Below, piece after piece: positions 1 to 7,085 of a stretch of DNA of 64,000 nt (positions are counted from its first letter, which is position 1; every line of letters starts with the position of its first letter). The stretch is from SIG480 sp045546975. GTDB taxonomy: Bacteria > Bacillota > Clostridia > Oscillospirales > JAAYXM01. The DNA lies in contig JAZQDV010000010.1 in NCBI GenBank assembly GCA_045546975.1, positions 248,001 to 312,000 on the forward strand, read 5' to 3'. The notes beneath the pieces are model-generated. The model searched no databases, was not told where the DNA came from, and saw only the letters and a list, made by a program, of their open reading frames with translations. The translations under genes and the position numbers were made by a program.

Positions 1-40
1 AAAAGGATTTTTGCATCTAGATTATACAGTCTTTATATAC

Positions 41-56
41 TTTGATATACAAGGGA
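41..56 (+). repeat. Right half (R) of the left-end repeat family, with possible -10
   Basis: The 16 bases TTTGATATACAAGGGA here are identical to 1502-1517. TATACA at 46-51 could act as a -10 box for the following membrane-protein gene, but the -35 is weak (TTATAC at 22-27). Only the right half of the composite element at 1470-1525 is present. Confidence 0.55.
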
Positions 57-104
57 AAAATTTGTATAAAGGATGTCGAATATTGTCGAAAGGGGAGAGA
101 TTTA

Positions 105-1244
105 ATGAGAAACAAAATTAAAACATGCTTTAATGCTTTGTTAAAACTGATATTGAATGAATATACAATACTTGTTTTTGTTGCAATATTAGCATTGTTT
201 GCTATAAATATTATAACAAGCGCCGTGATAGCATTTCTTGTTTTGATATATTTCGGAGTGATGTTTTTTGTGATAAAAACAGCTGAATGTAAAAAGACTT
301 ATTTTATAAGTTTTTTAATTTCTTTTGTTGTGCTAGTATTGTTTTCAGGAAGCGTTATACATAAAATTCCCGCACTTTCGTATAATTTTGGGACTCCAAA
401 GCACGTTGCTAGTGCTAATGATATTAACTACTGCTTAAATAAGGGAATTAAAGTGGTGTCATTTGTGCCTAAAAACGTAAAGAAAACTCAATATGTTCAA
501 AAGGAAGATATTAGCATTACAGGAAGTAGGCAAATGGGACCGAATGACGGGTATATTAAGTTTTATTATAGTATTGTAGAGTTGGATGATGTCAACATAT
601 TATTAAAGCATACTGCAAATAGTGTTCTACATAACAAAGGTATTACTGGATATCTTACTAAACTTGATTCTATAGACGAACATGTATATGAGAATTGTGT
701 ACAAGACAAATTGTTTGGAGCCATTATTGAATTAGATTCAGAAACATTAGACTCAAATATACTTTCGTGGAAGATATGGACAATTTTTCAATTTGTTATA
801 TCATTGATGAGCTTGGTTTTATGTATATATATTGCAAGTAAGTTTTATAGAAATAGAGCATTACTAAAAGAAAAAAATATTTTTCAAGATATACAGGAAA
901 GCAAGTACGAAAGAAAACAAGAAAAGGTATGCAGGAAATTTAAAAAAATTCTGAATAAAAAACGTGAAAATCTATATGTGTTAATTGTAAGGAACAATGA
1001 AGTTGTATCTACGATTCTCAAACGGAAGAACACTAATTTTGCCCAAGAAGATTTTAAAATACTACAGAAAAATATTATGAATATTGAAAATAATTCATAT
1101 ATGCAAAAATATATAAATATACAAAAGGCAATCGATAAAAACAATCTTATCTCCAAGGAGGAATATACCCGATTGGAAAAAGAGATAAATGATTTTAGTG
1201 CAGAATTAACTTTGATGACAAGTATTTTAAGAAAATACATATAA
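105..1244 (+). CDS. Unknown AT-rich multi-pass membrane protein with C-terminal coiled coil
   Basis: I do not recognise this family. The 379-residue product starts at ATG 105, seven bases after the ribosome-binding site GGGGAG; an upstream in-frame ATG at 42 has no such site. Three hydrophobic segments lie in roughly the first 85 residues (inside LVFVAILALFAINI and SFLISFVVLVLF). A polar, probably extracytoplasmic domain follows, then a fourth segment near residues 230-250 (FQFVISLMSLVLCIYIA). The last 120 or so residues are rich in Lys, Glu and Asn and look helical and cytoplasmic. The gene is markedly more AT-rich than the housekeeping genes further right, and codons such as ATA and AAA dominate, which suggests recent acquisition. 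It lies between short repeats (41-56 and 1470-1525). No enzymatic motif is visible. Confidence 0.65.
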   Translation: MRNKIKTCFNALLKLILNEYTILVFVAILALFAINIITSAVIAFLVLIYFGVMFFVIKTAECKKTYFISFLISFVVLVLFSGSVIHKIPALSYNFGTPKHVASANDINYCLNKGIKVVSFVPKNVKKTQYVQKEDISITGSRQMGPNDGYIKFYYSIVELDDVNILLKHTANSVLHNKGITGYLTKLDSIDEHVYENCVQDKLFGAIIELDSETLDSNILSWKIWTIFQFVISLMSLVLCIYIASKFYRNRALLKEKNIFQDIQESKYERKQEKVCRKFKKILNKKRENLYVLIVRNNEVVSTILKRKNTNFAQEDFKILQKNIMNIENNSYMQKYINIQKAIDKNNLISKEEYTRLEKEINDFSAELTLMTSILRKYI

Positions 1245-1407
1245 ATTTTCGAGGTCTTACAAGAAACAAAAGTGACGGATCTCTGTCATATTTGGATTTG
1301 TGTCAATCTCTAAATTTAATAAAATAGTTTGCCGATAATAAATATTTACATATCGGGTAGGAAAATCCAGTATTTCTGCGTGTTCTAAGGAAAAGTGTTT
1401 AAGAGAA
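1245..1407. other. AT-rich intergenic stretch with no recognisable feature
   Basis: This is the first part of a gene-free interval of about 420 bases. I see no open reading frame, terminator with a T-run, or RNA motif here. The repeats start at 1408. Confidence 0.5.
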
Positions 1408-1468
1408 TTGTAGGGGTCGATGCCTTCATCGACCCGTAACAGACAGATGTGGGCATCTGTCCCTACAA
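1408..1468. repeat. Short palindromic element with two internal hairpins
   Basis: The ends are inverted (TTGTAGGG at 1408-1415, CCCTACAA at 1461-1468). Inside are two separate perfect hairpins: GGTCGATG-CCTT-CATCGACC, and ACAGATG-TGGG-CATCTGT. Together they can fold into a three-way junction. Elements of this design are typical non-coding interspersed repeats in Clostridia; no protein is encoded. Confidence 0.7.
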
Positions 1469-1469
1469 A

Positions 1470-1525
1470 TTTTTTGTCCCTAACTTGACAAAATCATAAT
1501 GTTTGATATACAAGGGACAAAAAAA
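1470..1525. repeat. Composite inverted repeat L+R carrying a promoter
   Basis: The arms TTTTTTGTCCCT (from 1470) and AGGGACAAAAAAA (1513-1525) are inverted. The left 30 bases (1470-1499) recur exactly at 2086-2115. The core TTTGATATACAAGGGA (1502-1517) recurs exactly at 41-56. The element also contains a promoter-like pair, described separately. Confidence 0.65.
1485..1512 (+). promoter_or_regulatory. Promoter inside the composite repeat
   Basis: A consensus -35 (TTGACA, 1485-1490) and a good -10 (TATACA, 1507-1512) are separated by 16 bases. It points towards the small gene at 1668, so the repeat may supply that gene's transcription. Confidence 0.55.
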
Positions 1526-1652
1526 GCCTTCCCCTTGAGGGGAAGGTGGGCTGCGAAGCAACTCGGATGAGGTGGAAAAGAATAACGATTACTTTCGCAA
1601 TCTACACCTCACCACCGCCTGCGGCGGAGCCTCTCCTCAAGGAGAAGCCTTG
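1524..1652. mobile_element. MITE-like palindromic element (no transposase)
   Basis: The element of about 129 bases has imperfect inverted ends, from AAGCCTTCCCCTTGAGGGG on the left to CTCCTCAAGGAGAAGCCTT on the right. Subterminal GATGAGGTG and CACCTCA are also inverted, and each end can form its own hairpin. The pattern (CTTCCCCTTGAGGGGAAGGTGG followed by GGATGAGGTG) is one I know as a widely scattered non-autonomous repeat in gut Clostridia; this is recalled, not searched. It lies between the promoter at 1485 and the gene at 1668, so it would form part of that gene's 5' leader. Confidence 0.7.
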
Positions 1653-1667
1653 AAAGGGAGTGATAGT

Positions 1668-2081
1668 TTGAAGAAAATAATCATTTGGGGTTTAATAGCA
1701 TTAGTTATTATTATATGTTTGTGTATACCATATTGGGTTGATGATTTTGCGTGCGAACAATATAAGATAGAGGTTGAAAAAGTTATTGCTGAAGTTGATG
1801 ATATTAGTATGATAGATACATTAAACGGTTGTGGGAATGTTGCGAATGGTGATCATACATATTTGATAGTAACTGCTTTAATTGAAACAGAATATCAAAA
1901 AGAAATTGTGAAGGATAAATTTCCGAATGCACACGAAGTTTTACCTCTTGAAGAATTACACTTTGAAACCAAAACAAACAGACAATTTTCAAAATATGTT
2001 ACAGATAACTCAAAAAAATATTATGTGTTAGTGTATGCTAAAAGTGCACCATTCTATTATTTGGATTTAAGAGGTCACTAA
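1668..2081 (+). CDS. Unknown small membrane-anchored protein (TTG start)
   Basis: I do not recognise the family. I start it at TTG 1668, seven bases after GGGAG (1656-1660); an in-frame ATG at 1572 lies inside the MITE-like repeat and has no ribosome-binding site. The product has 137 residues: Lys-Lys, then one strongly hydrophobic segment (IIIWGLIALVIIICLCIP) that acts as anchor or signal, then about 110 polar residues predicted outside the membrane. Two cysteines are present in the outer part or near the membrane. The gene is AT-rich like the one at 105 and is bracketed by 30-base direct repeats (1470-1499 and 2086-2115). The function is unknown. Confidence 0.55.
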   Translation: MKKIIIWGLIALVIIICLCIPYWVDDFACEQYKIEVEKVIAEVDDISMIDTLNGCGNVANGDHTYLIVTALIETEYQKEIVKDKFPNAHEVLPLEELHFETKTNRQFSKYVTDNSKKYYVLVYAKSAPFYYLDLRGH

Positions 2082-2085
2082 ATCT

Positions 2086-2115
2086 TTTTTTGTCCCTAAC
2101 TTGACAAAATCATAA
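2086..2115 (+). repeat. Left half (L) of the left-end repeat, exact 30-base copy
   Basis: These 30 bases (TTTTTTGTCCCTAACTTG followed by ACAAAATCATAA) exactly match 1470-1499. The TTGACA -35 sequence is included, but the right half with the -10 is missing here. Confidence 0.75.
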
Positions 2116-2187
2116 AGGAGATGTCGGAAATTTTAACTTAATGATAACTATCGCTGAAAAGGATAGTATATAACAAGGAGAACTGAT

Positions 2188-2874
2188 ATGTATAAATATT
2201 TGCTATGGGATATAGACGGAACTATACTTGACTTTCTTGCGTCAGAGGCGTATGCGATACGGTTTTTGTTTGAGAAATATAACCTGGGAGAATGCAACGA
2301 CGAAAGGCTCAAAATGTATTCGGATATAAACGTAAAATACTGGCGGAAGCTTGAGCGTGGTGAGCTTACAAAGCCTGAAATACTTGTCATGCGTTTCCGT
2401 GAGTTTTTTGAGATAATAGGGGTGGATGTGTCTCTTGCCGAAAACTTCAACAAGGAATATCAAGTGACGCTTGGTGACCACATTGAGTTTATTGACAACG
2501 CAGAGGAAGTGCTTCTTTCTCAAAAGGGAAAATATACTCTTGCGGCAGTTACAAACGGAACAAAGGTTGCTCAGGAAAAGAAGTTGCGTTTGTCGGGGCT
2601 TGATAAGGTGTTTGATGCGATTTTTATATCTGAAAATGTCGGTTTTGAAAAGCCAAAAAAGGAATACTTTGATTATGTTTTTCAAAAGCTCGGGATAACC
2701 GATAAAAAAGAAGTTCTTATAATAGGGGATTCGCTCACGAGCGATATGCTTGGAGGATATCTTGCTGGAATAGATACCTGTTGGTATAACCCGTCAGGAA
2801 AGAAAAACACAATGGATATTTCCATTACATATGAAATTGACAACCTTTCAAAACTTGCAGAGATTATCGGTTGA
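2188..2874 (+). CDS. HAD-superfamily nucleotidase, YjjG/YfnB type
   Basis: This is a 228-residue haloacid-dehalogenase-type phosphatase. Members of the YjjG subgroup dephosphorylate pyrimidine nucleoside monophosphates, including non-canonical ones, in the cytoplasm. Motif I is DIDGT at residues 8-12, with the nucleophile Asp and the acid-base Asp two positions later. Motif II is the Thr in AAVTNGT, motif III is the Lys in EKPKKEYF, and motif IV is IIGDSLTSD. A helical cap domain lies between motifs I and II. The length and the W-D-I-D-G-T start match the subgroup closely. The start ATG follows AAGGAG. The physiological substrate is not shown by sequence alone. Confidence 0.85.
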   Translation: MYKYLLWDIDGTILDFLASEAYAIRFLFEKYNLGECNDERLKMYSDINVKYWRKLERGELTKPEILVMRFREFFEIIGVDVSLAENFNKEYQVTLGDHIEFIDNAEEVLLSQKGKYTLAAVTNGTKVAQEKKLRLSGLDKVFDAIFISENVGFEKPKKEYFDYVFQKLGITDKKEVLIIGDSLTSDMLGGYLAGIDTCWYNPSGKKNTMDISITYEIDNLSKLAEIIG

Positions 2875-2887
2875 AAGAGGGGATTTT

Positions 2888-3226
2888 ATGAAAAAGAAAG
2901 TTTTTGGTATTATATTAGCAATCGTACTTATTTTCGCAATGTTAGCATTTGTCATTTTTGGCATTTTAAGATGTGAAATTTTTATAGATGAATCTCCAAA
3001 TGGAGATTATCAAATAGTTAGTTTATGGATAGATAAAGGTGGTTTTGGGTATGGCGGTGCTTTTTATATAAAGGAAAAAGGCTTGTTTTCAAAGTGGCAT
3101 AAGATTGCAAAAGTTCCTGGTTCTTGCGAATGGATATCAGAAACGCAATTTACAATTTATCGCCCATCCACATTTGATGCGAACAACGAAAAAGAATATA
3201 ATGTGAAAGAGTTTTTTGATAAATAA
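2888..3226 (+). CDS. Unknown small membrane-anchored protein
   Basis: I do not recognise this 112-residue protein with confidence. I use ATG 2888, which follows GAGGGG; the frame is open further left but overlaps the HAD gene. A Lys-rich start is followed by one hydrophobic segment (IILAIVLIFAMLAFVIFGIL), then about 85 residues. That outer part has ESPNGDYQIVSLWIDKGGFG and aromatic residues in beta-like patches. It resembles small exported Gram-positive proteins with a PNGDY-type motif, but I would not assign a family. It is more AT-rich than the following genes. It sits 13 bases after the HAD gene and may be co-transcribed with it. Confidence 0.6.
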   Translation: MKKKVFGIILAIVLIFAMLAFVIFGILRCEIFIDESPNGDYQIVSLWIDKGGFGYGGAFYIKEKGLFSKWHKIAKVPGSCEWISETQFTIYRPSTFDANNEKEYNVKEFFDK

Positions 3227-3355
3227 AAGCGTAGTGGTTTTTTATCCCGATTTGATATGAACAGCTAAAAACTCGGCATCTAAATCGTTCATTCCTTATA
3301 TAAATGATTAAACTTTTGCCAAACTGCACAGGCTAACGAAAAAGGAGTGGTGCCT

Positions 3356-4366
3356 GTGTGTACGGCAATTTCCGTTACAGTTGACAATAATTATTTTGGA
3401 AGAAACCTTGATTTTGAGCTTTCTTTTGGTGAAAAAGTTATAATCACGCCGAGAAATTTTGGATTCTCTTTCAGAAACGGCAAAACGGTAAAGAATCATT
3501 TTGCAATAATCGGTATGGGGATTGAAAGTGAGAATTTCCCGCTGTACTTTGATGCAACGAACGAAAAGGGACTCAGTATGGCAGGACTTAATTTTCCGGA
3601 TAATGCAAGGTATATGGAAAAAACGGACGGTGCTGATAATGTGGCATCGTTTGAGTTCATCCCCTGGATTCTCACACAATGTGAATCGGTAAAGGATGCA
3701 CGGATATTGCTTCAAAAAATTAACATAACAAACGAAGCATTTAATGAGAAGCTTACACCGTCACCTTTGCACTGGATAATTGCTGATAAAACCGAGACAG
3801 TGGTCTTTGAGCAGACAAAGGACGGTATAAAAGTGTTTGATGCTCCTGTCGGCGTTTTGACGAATAACCCGACCTTTGATGTGCAGACGTGGAGCCTCAC
3901 AAACTATATGTCAGTTACGGCAGAGGAGACAGGGAATGTCTTTTCGGATAAAGTAGATTTGAAACCTTATTCAAGAGGTATGGGTGGACTTGGGCTTCCT
4001 GGTGATTTGTCGTCGGCATCAAGATTTGTAAAGACAAGCTTTCTCCTGCTCAACTCTGTTTTTGGAAAAGCTGAGCAGGAGATAATAAATCAGTTTTTCC
4101 ATATTTTATATTCTGTATATCAGGTAAGAGGCGCAGTAAAGGTTCGGGATGAATATGAGATTACCCATTACACATCCTGCTGCAATACCGATAAAGGGAT
4201 ATATTATTACACCACATACAACAACTCGGAGATCAATGCTGTATCGCTTTTCCAAGAGGATTTGGAAAGTGGTGAGCTTATATGTTATAATTTAATTTCG
4301 AAGCAAAAAATCCTGTTTCAGAATGCGCGGAATCAAAATCAGGACTTTTGTATTTTCGACGAATAG
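3356..4366 (+). CDS. Choloylglycine hydrolase / bile salt hydrolase-like Ntn enzyme
   Basis: This is a linear-amide C-N hydrolase of the N-terminal-nucleophile fold (336 residues). I choose GTG 3356, because it puts Cys at position 2, as the family needs: the Met is removed and Cys2 becomes nucleophile and amino terminus. AAAGGAG at 3341-3347 is suitably spaced. Family catalytic and binding positions are visible: Cys2, Arg16, Asp19 in GRNLD, Asn79 in GLNFPDN, Asn171 in LTNNPTF and Arg223 in SASRFVK. GLPGDLSS just before Arg223 is characteristic of bile salt hydrolases rather than penicillin V acylases, so deconjugation of glycine- or taurine-conjugated bile acids is the best guess. There is no signal peptide, so the enzyme should be cytoplasmic. 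Substrate choice cannot be settled here. Confidence 0.85.
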   Translation: MCTAISVTVDNNYFGRNLDFELSFGEKVIITPRNFGFSFRNGKTVKNHFAIIGMGIESENFPLYFDATNEKGLSMAGLNFPDNARYMEKTDGADNVASFEFIPWILTQCESVKDARILLQKINITNEAFNEKLTPSPLHWIIADKTETVVFEQTKDGIKVFDAPVGVLTNNPTFDVQTWSLTNYMSVTAEETGNVFSDKVDLKPYSRGMGGLGLPGDLSSASRFVKTSFLLLNSVFGKAEQEIINQFFHILYSVYQVRGAVKVRDEYEITHYTSCCNTDKGIYYYTTYNNSEINAVSLFQEDLESGELICYNLISKQKILFQNARNQNQDFCIFDE

Positions 4367-4376
4367 AGGTAAAGCT

Positions 4377-5246
4377 ATGTCAAAAAGAGCATTCGTATAT
4401 ATAATACTTGCGGGGATATTCTGGGGGACATCGGGGATATACGTGCATTATCTCGCTCCGCTTGGTCTTTCCTCGATGCAGATAACCACCATAAGAGGAA
4501 TAGTATCATCAATTGCGATGTCTGTGTATCTCTTTTTCTATGACAGAAAACTTTTTAGGGTCACGGGAAAGGAAATACTGCTGTTCGTTTTGAGCGGTGT
4601 TGCGATGTATTTTACCTCGGTTTTCTACTTTTACTCAATGCAGCTCACCTCGGTTTCAACAGCGGTCGTGCTTATGTATACAGCACCTATCATCGTTTTG
4701 ATATATTCCGTAGCATTTCTTGGAGAACGACTCAACATTGTGAAAACAGTATCAATAATAGCTATGATTATCGGTTGTGCATTTGTTTCTGGCATAGTTG
4801 GTGGCTTTAAGTTCAGCGCTCTTGGTATTCTGCTCGGATTTGGGTCGGGGTTTGCGTATAGCTCCTATAACATAATAACAAAGATACAGATGCAAAAGAG
4901 AATCAATCCGCTTACCGCAAGTACATATACGTTTATTTTTATGTGCATTATATCGATGTTTTGCTCAGATACAACAGAGATTTTCCGTGTTGCCGTCGCG
5001 CGTCCTGACAGTATTTTGACTATGATAGGCTGTGGAGTATGTACGTGTATAGCACCGTATTTTCTCTATACTCTCGCGCTCAAGACACTTCCGGCAGGTA
5101 CGGCATCTGCACTTGCGATAGTTGAGCCTATGGCGGCAACTATAATGAGCGTTCTGTTCCTTGGTGAAGTTCTGACGCCCTGGTCGATCACAGGAATAAT
5201 ACTTATTCTTGGTGCGGTATATATGCTCGGAAAATCAAACAGATAA
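4377..5246 (+). CDS. EamA-family (DMT superfamily) transporter
   Basis: This is a 289-residue membrane protein with about ten transmembrane helices arranged as two EamA repeats. The first repeat begins YIILAGIFWGTSGIY, and the second begins near FSALGILLGFGSGFAYSSYN. The typical terminal helix is SITGIILILGAVYML. Members export metabolites, amino acids or drugs across the cytoplasmic membrane. I start at ATG 4377, five bases after GAGGTAAAG. The gene lies 10 bases after the choloylglycine hydrolase gene and is probably in the same transcript, so export of a product or bile-derived compound is possible but unproven. Confidence 0.85.
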   Translation: MSKRAFVYIILAGIFWGTSGIYVHYLAPLGLSSMQITTIRGIVSSIAMSVYLFFYDRKLFRVTGKEILLFVLSGVAMYFTSVFYFYSMQLTSVSTAVVLMYTAPIIVLIYSVAFLGERLNIVKTVSIIAMIIGCAFVSGIVGGFKFSALGILLGFGSGFAYSSYNIITKIQMQKRINPLTASTYTFIFMCIISMFCSDTTEIFRVAVARPDSILTMIGCGVCTCIAPYFLYTLALKTLPAGTASALAIVEPMAATIMSVLFLGEVLTPWSITGIILILGAVYMLGKSNR

Positions 5247-5260
5247 TACGGAGAAAAAAG

Positions 5261-6205
5261 ATGTTGAAAGTTTATCCTGATTATTATAAAGACTTTTCCT
5301 GTATCGCAGAAAAGTGTCGACATAACTGTTGCATCGGTTGGGAAATAGATATAGACGAAAAGACAAAGCGGCTTTACGATAAAACGGACGGAGAACTTGG
5401 CAAGCTCCTTTCAGAAAACATCTCAAAGGATAATCCACCGCACTTTGTGCTCAGAAAGGACGGACGTTGCCCGTTTCTTAACGATAAAAATCTCTGTGAT
5501 ATTATTCTCGGCATAGGAGAGGAAAGCCTTTGCGATATATGCCGTGAGCACCCACGCTTTACGAATGAGCTTCCCGGAAGACTCGAAATCGGGATTGGTC
5601 TTGCGTGTGAAGAGGCGGCAAGGATTGTGCTTTCAAAAAAAGAAAAGACAACGCTTCAAAAAGATGGCGAAGAGATAAAGCAGGATGAGCTTATATCCCT
5701 TCGCGATGAAATAATTGCTGTTCTTCAAAACAGGGAAAAAGGAATTTTTGAAAGACTTTGTGATGCCGTTGCCCGTTTTGATATTTTGCCGTTTGAGGTC
5801 GATATTTTCAGTTGGATAGATTTTCTTTTGTCTCTTGAATGTCTTGATGAGAAGTGGCGTGAAATGCTCGGTAAGTTAAGCACGGCAATAGAAGAAAGCC
5901 GCCTTGACTTGGTGGGCTATTCTGAGTACATAAGACAGCAGATGAGCGAATATGAGCAGTTTGCCGTATACCTTATGTACAGATACTTTGCAAATGCGTA
6001 CGATGTACCTGATGCAGCTATACGTATGTGTTTTGTAAAGCTTGCGACTACACTTCTTTATTACCTCGGTGCCCTTGTGTTTTCGGAAAACGGCGAGGTG
6101 TCGTTTGGGGAGAGGGTAGAGGTTGCGCGGATGTTTTCCGCAGAAATAGAATATTCTGAGGAAAACATAGAGAAGATATTTGATGAGATAGCGTTTGTGG
6201 TATAA
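5261..6205 (+). CDS. FliB-like protein (flagellin lysine-N-methylase family)
   Basis: The 314-residue product matches the FliB family annotated as flagellin lysine-N-methylase. The N-terminal third has a cysteine cluster: CRHNCCIGWEIDID, then DGRCPFLNDKNLCDI, then LCDICREHPRF. The clustered cysteines suggest metal or iron-sulfur binding. The remainder is helical with no clear motif. No flagellar genes are in this window, so a flagellin substrate is only implied by the family name. The ATG follows GGAGAAAAAAG. The gene lies 15 bases after the EamA gene and is likely the last gene of that transcript, followed by a GC-rich hairpin. Confidence 0.75.
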   Translation: MLKVYPDYYKDFSCIAEKCRHNCCIGWEIDIDEKTKRLYDKTDGELGKLLSENISKDNPPHFVLRKDGRCPFLNDKNLCDIILGIGEESLCDICREHPRFTNELPGRLEIGIGLACEEAARIVLSKKEKTTLQKDGEEIKQDELISLRDEIIAVLQNREKGIFERLCDAVARFDILPFEVDIFSWIDFLLSLECLDEKWREMLGKLSTAIEESRLDLVGYSEYIRQQMSEYEQFAVYLMYRYFANAYDVPDAAIRMCFVKLATTLLYYLGALVFSENGEVSFGERVEVARMFSAEIEYSEENIEKIFDEIAFVV

Positions 6206-6213
6206 AAACCGAT

Positions 6214-6241
6214 GCCCGCTCGAGCTGTGACCCGAGCGGGC
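6214..6241 (+). terminator. GC-rich hairpin after the fliB-like gene
   Basis: GCCCGCTCG (6214-6222) pairs perfectly with CGAGCGGGC (6233-6241) around a 10-base loop. There is no T-run behind it, so it may stabilise the transcript end or act as a weak terminator. Confidence 0.5.
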
Positions 6242-6353
6242 TATATGAAAGAGCAAACGAAAATATACCGCGCCTTGGTGGAAATGAGAAAACACAGTCT
6301 CGGCGTCTGCTCCTGACACTAACAATTTATGCCGGCGTGTTATAAAATGTTCA

Positions 6354-6381
6354 TTGACCTTTTTGCTAATGGTGGTATAAT
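6354..6381 (+). promoter_or_regulatory. Sigma-A-type promoter of rpe
   Basis: The -35 TTGACC (6354-6359) and the consensus -10 TATAAT (6376-6381) are 16 bases apart, and the rpe start codon follows about 35 bases later. Confidence 0.75.
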
Positions 6382-6416
6382 ATAGTAGATATATTTTATA
6401 TGGAGGATACATAAAA

Positions 6417-7061
6417 ATGGCTATAGTTTCACCGTCGATTTTATCGGCTGATTTTGCAAATCTCGAAAAGGATATGAAGAGAATAAAGGACGCAGGTGCC
6501 GACTGGGCACATGTAGATGTTATGGACGGACATTTCGTGCCGAATATTTCTATCGGTGCTCCTGTTGTCAAGGCACTCTCAAAGGTGTCTGACCTTCCTC
6601 TTGATGTTCATCTTATGATTTCCGACCCTGCTTTCTATCTTGATGATTTTATCAAAGCAGGCGCATATATCATCACGATTCACGAGGAATGCGATTCGGA
6701 TATAATGGAAACGCTCAAGCGCATCAAGGCAGCGGGTGTAAAGTGCGCACTTTCAATAAAGCCGAAAACACCGGTAAAGATTCTTGAAAAGTATATCGAC
6801 ATTCTCGATATGATACTTATTATGACAGTTGAGCCGGGCTTTGGCGGACAGAAGTTCATTGAAGAATGCCTGCCTAAAATTTCTGAGGCAAGAAAGCTTA
6901 TTGATGAAAGAAACCCCGAATGTCTCCTGGAGATTGACGGAGGTGTTACCTGTGACAATGCGGAGACTGCAAAGCGCGCGGGCGCAAATGTAATGGTAGC
7001 AGGCTCTTCGGTATTTGGTGCAGAGGATATGAAAAAAGCTATTGAAATTATTGGTAAGTAG
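6417..7061 (+). CDS. rpe: Ribulose-phosphate 3-epimerase
   Basis: This cytoplasmic TIM-barrel enzyme interconverts ribulose 5-phosphate and xylulose 5-phosphate in the pentose phosphate pathway. At 214 residues it has the normal length. The signatures are clear: SPSILSADFANL at the N-terminus, HVDVMDGHFVPN with the metal and catalytic Asp, LDVHLMI, then MTVEPGFGGQKF and EIDGGV with the second catalytic Asp, and AGANVMVAGSSVFG for phosphate binding. It has its own good promoter and starts at ATG 6417 after GGAGG. The next gene follows after 24 bases and is probably in the same transcript. Confidence 0.97.
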   Translation: MAIVSPSILSADFANLEKDMKRIKDAGADWAHVDVMDGHFVPNISIGAPVVKALSKVSDLPLDVHLMISDPAFYLDDFIKAGAYIITIHEECDSDIMETLKRIKAAGVKCALSIKPKTPVKILEKYIDILDMILIMTVEPGFGGQKFIEECLPKISEARKLIDERNPECLLEIDGGVTCDNAETAKRAGANVMVAGSSVFGAEDMKKAIEIIGK

Positions 7062-7085
7062 TTCTTTTTGAAAGGAATGAAATAA

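Noticed and set aside
1470..1525. Integron attC site
   Set aside because: The palindrome bounding cassettes is suggestive, but the expected core boxes (RYYYAAC and GTTRRRY in the right places) are not matched and there is no integron integrase in the window.
5876..6571. Long minus-strand open frame (231 codons) over the end of the fliB-like gene and the start of rpe
   Set aside because: It overlaps two well-supported genes and the rpe promoter. Its translation shows no domain and has compositional marks of an antisense frame.
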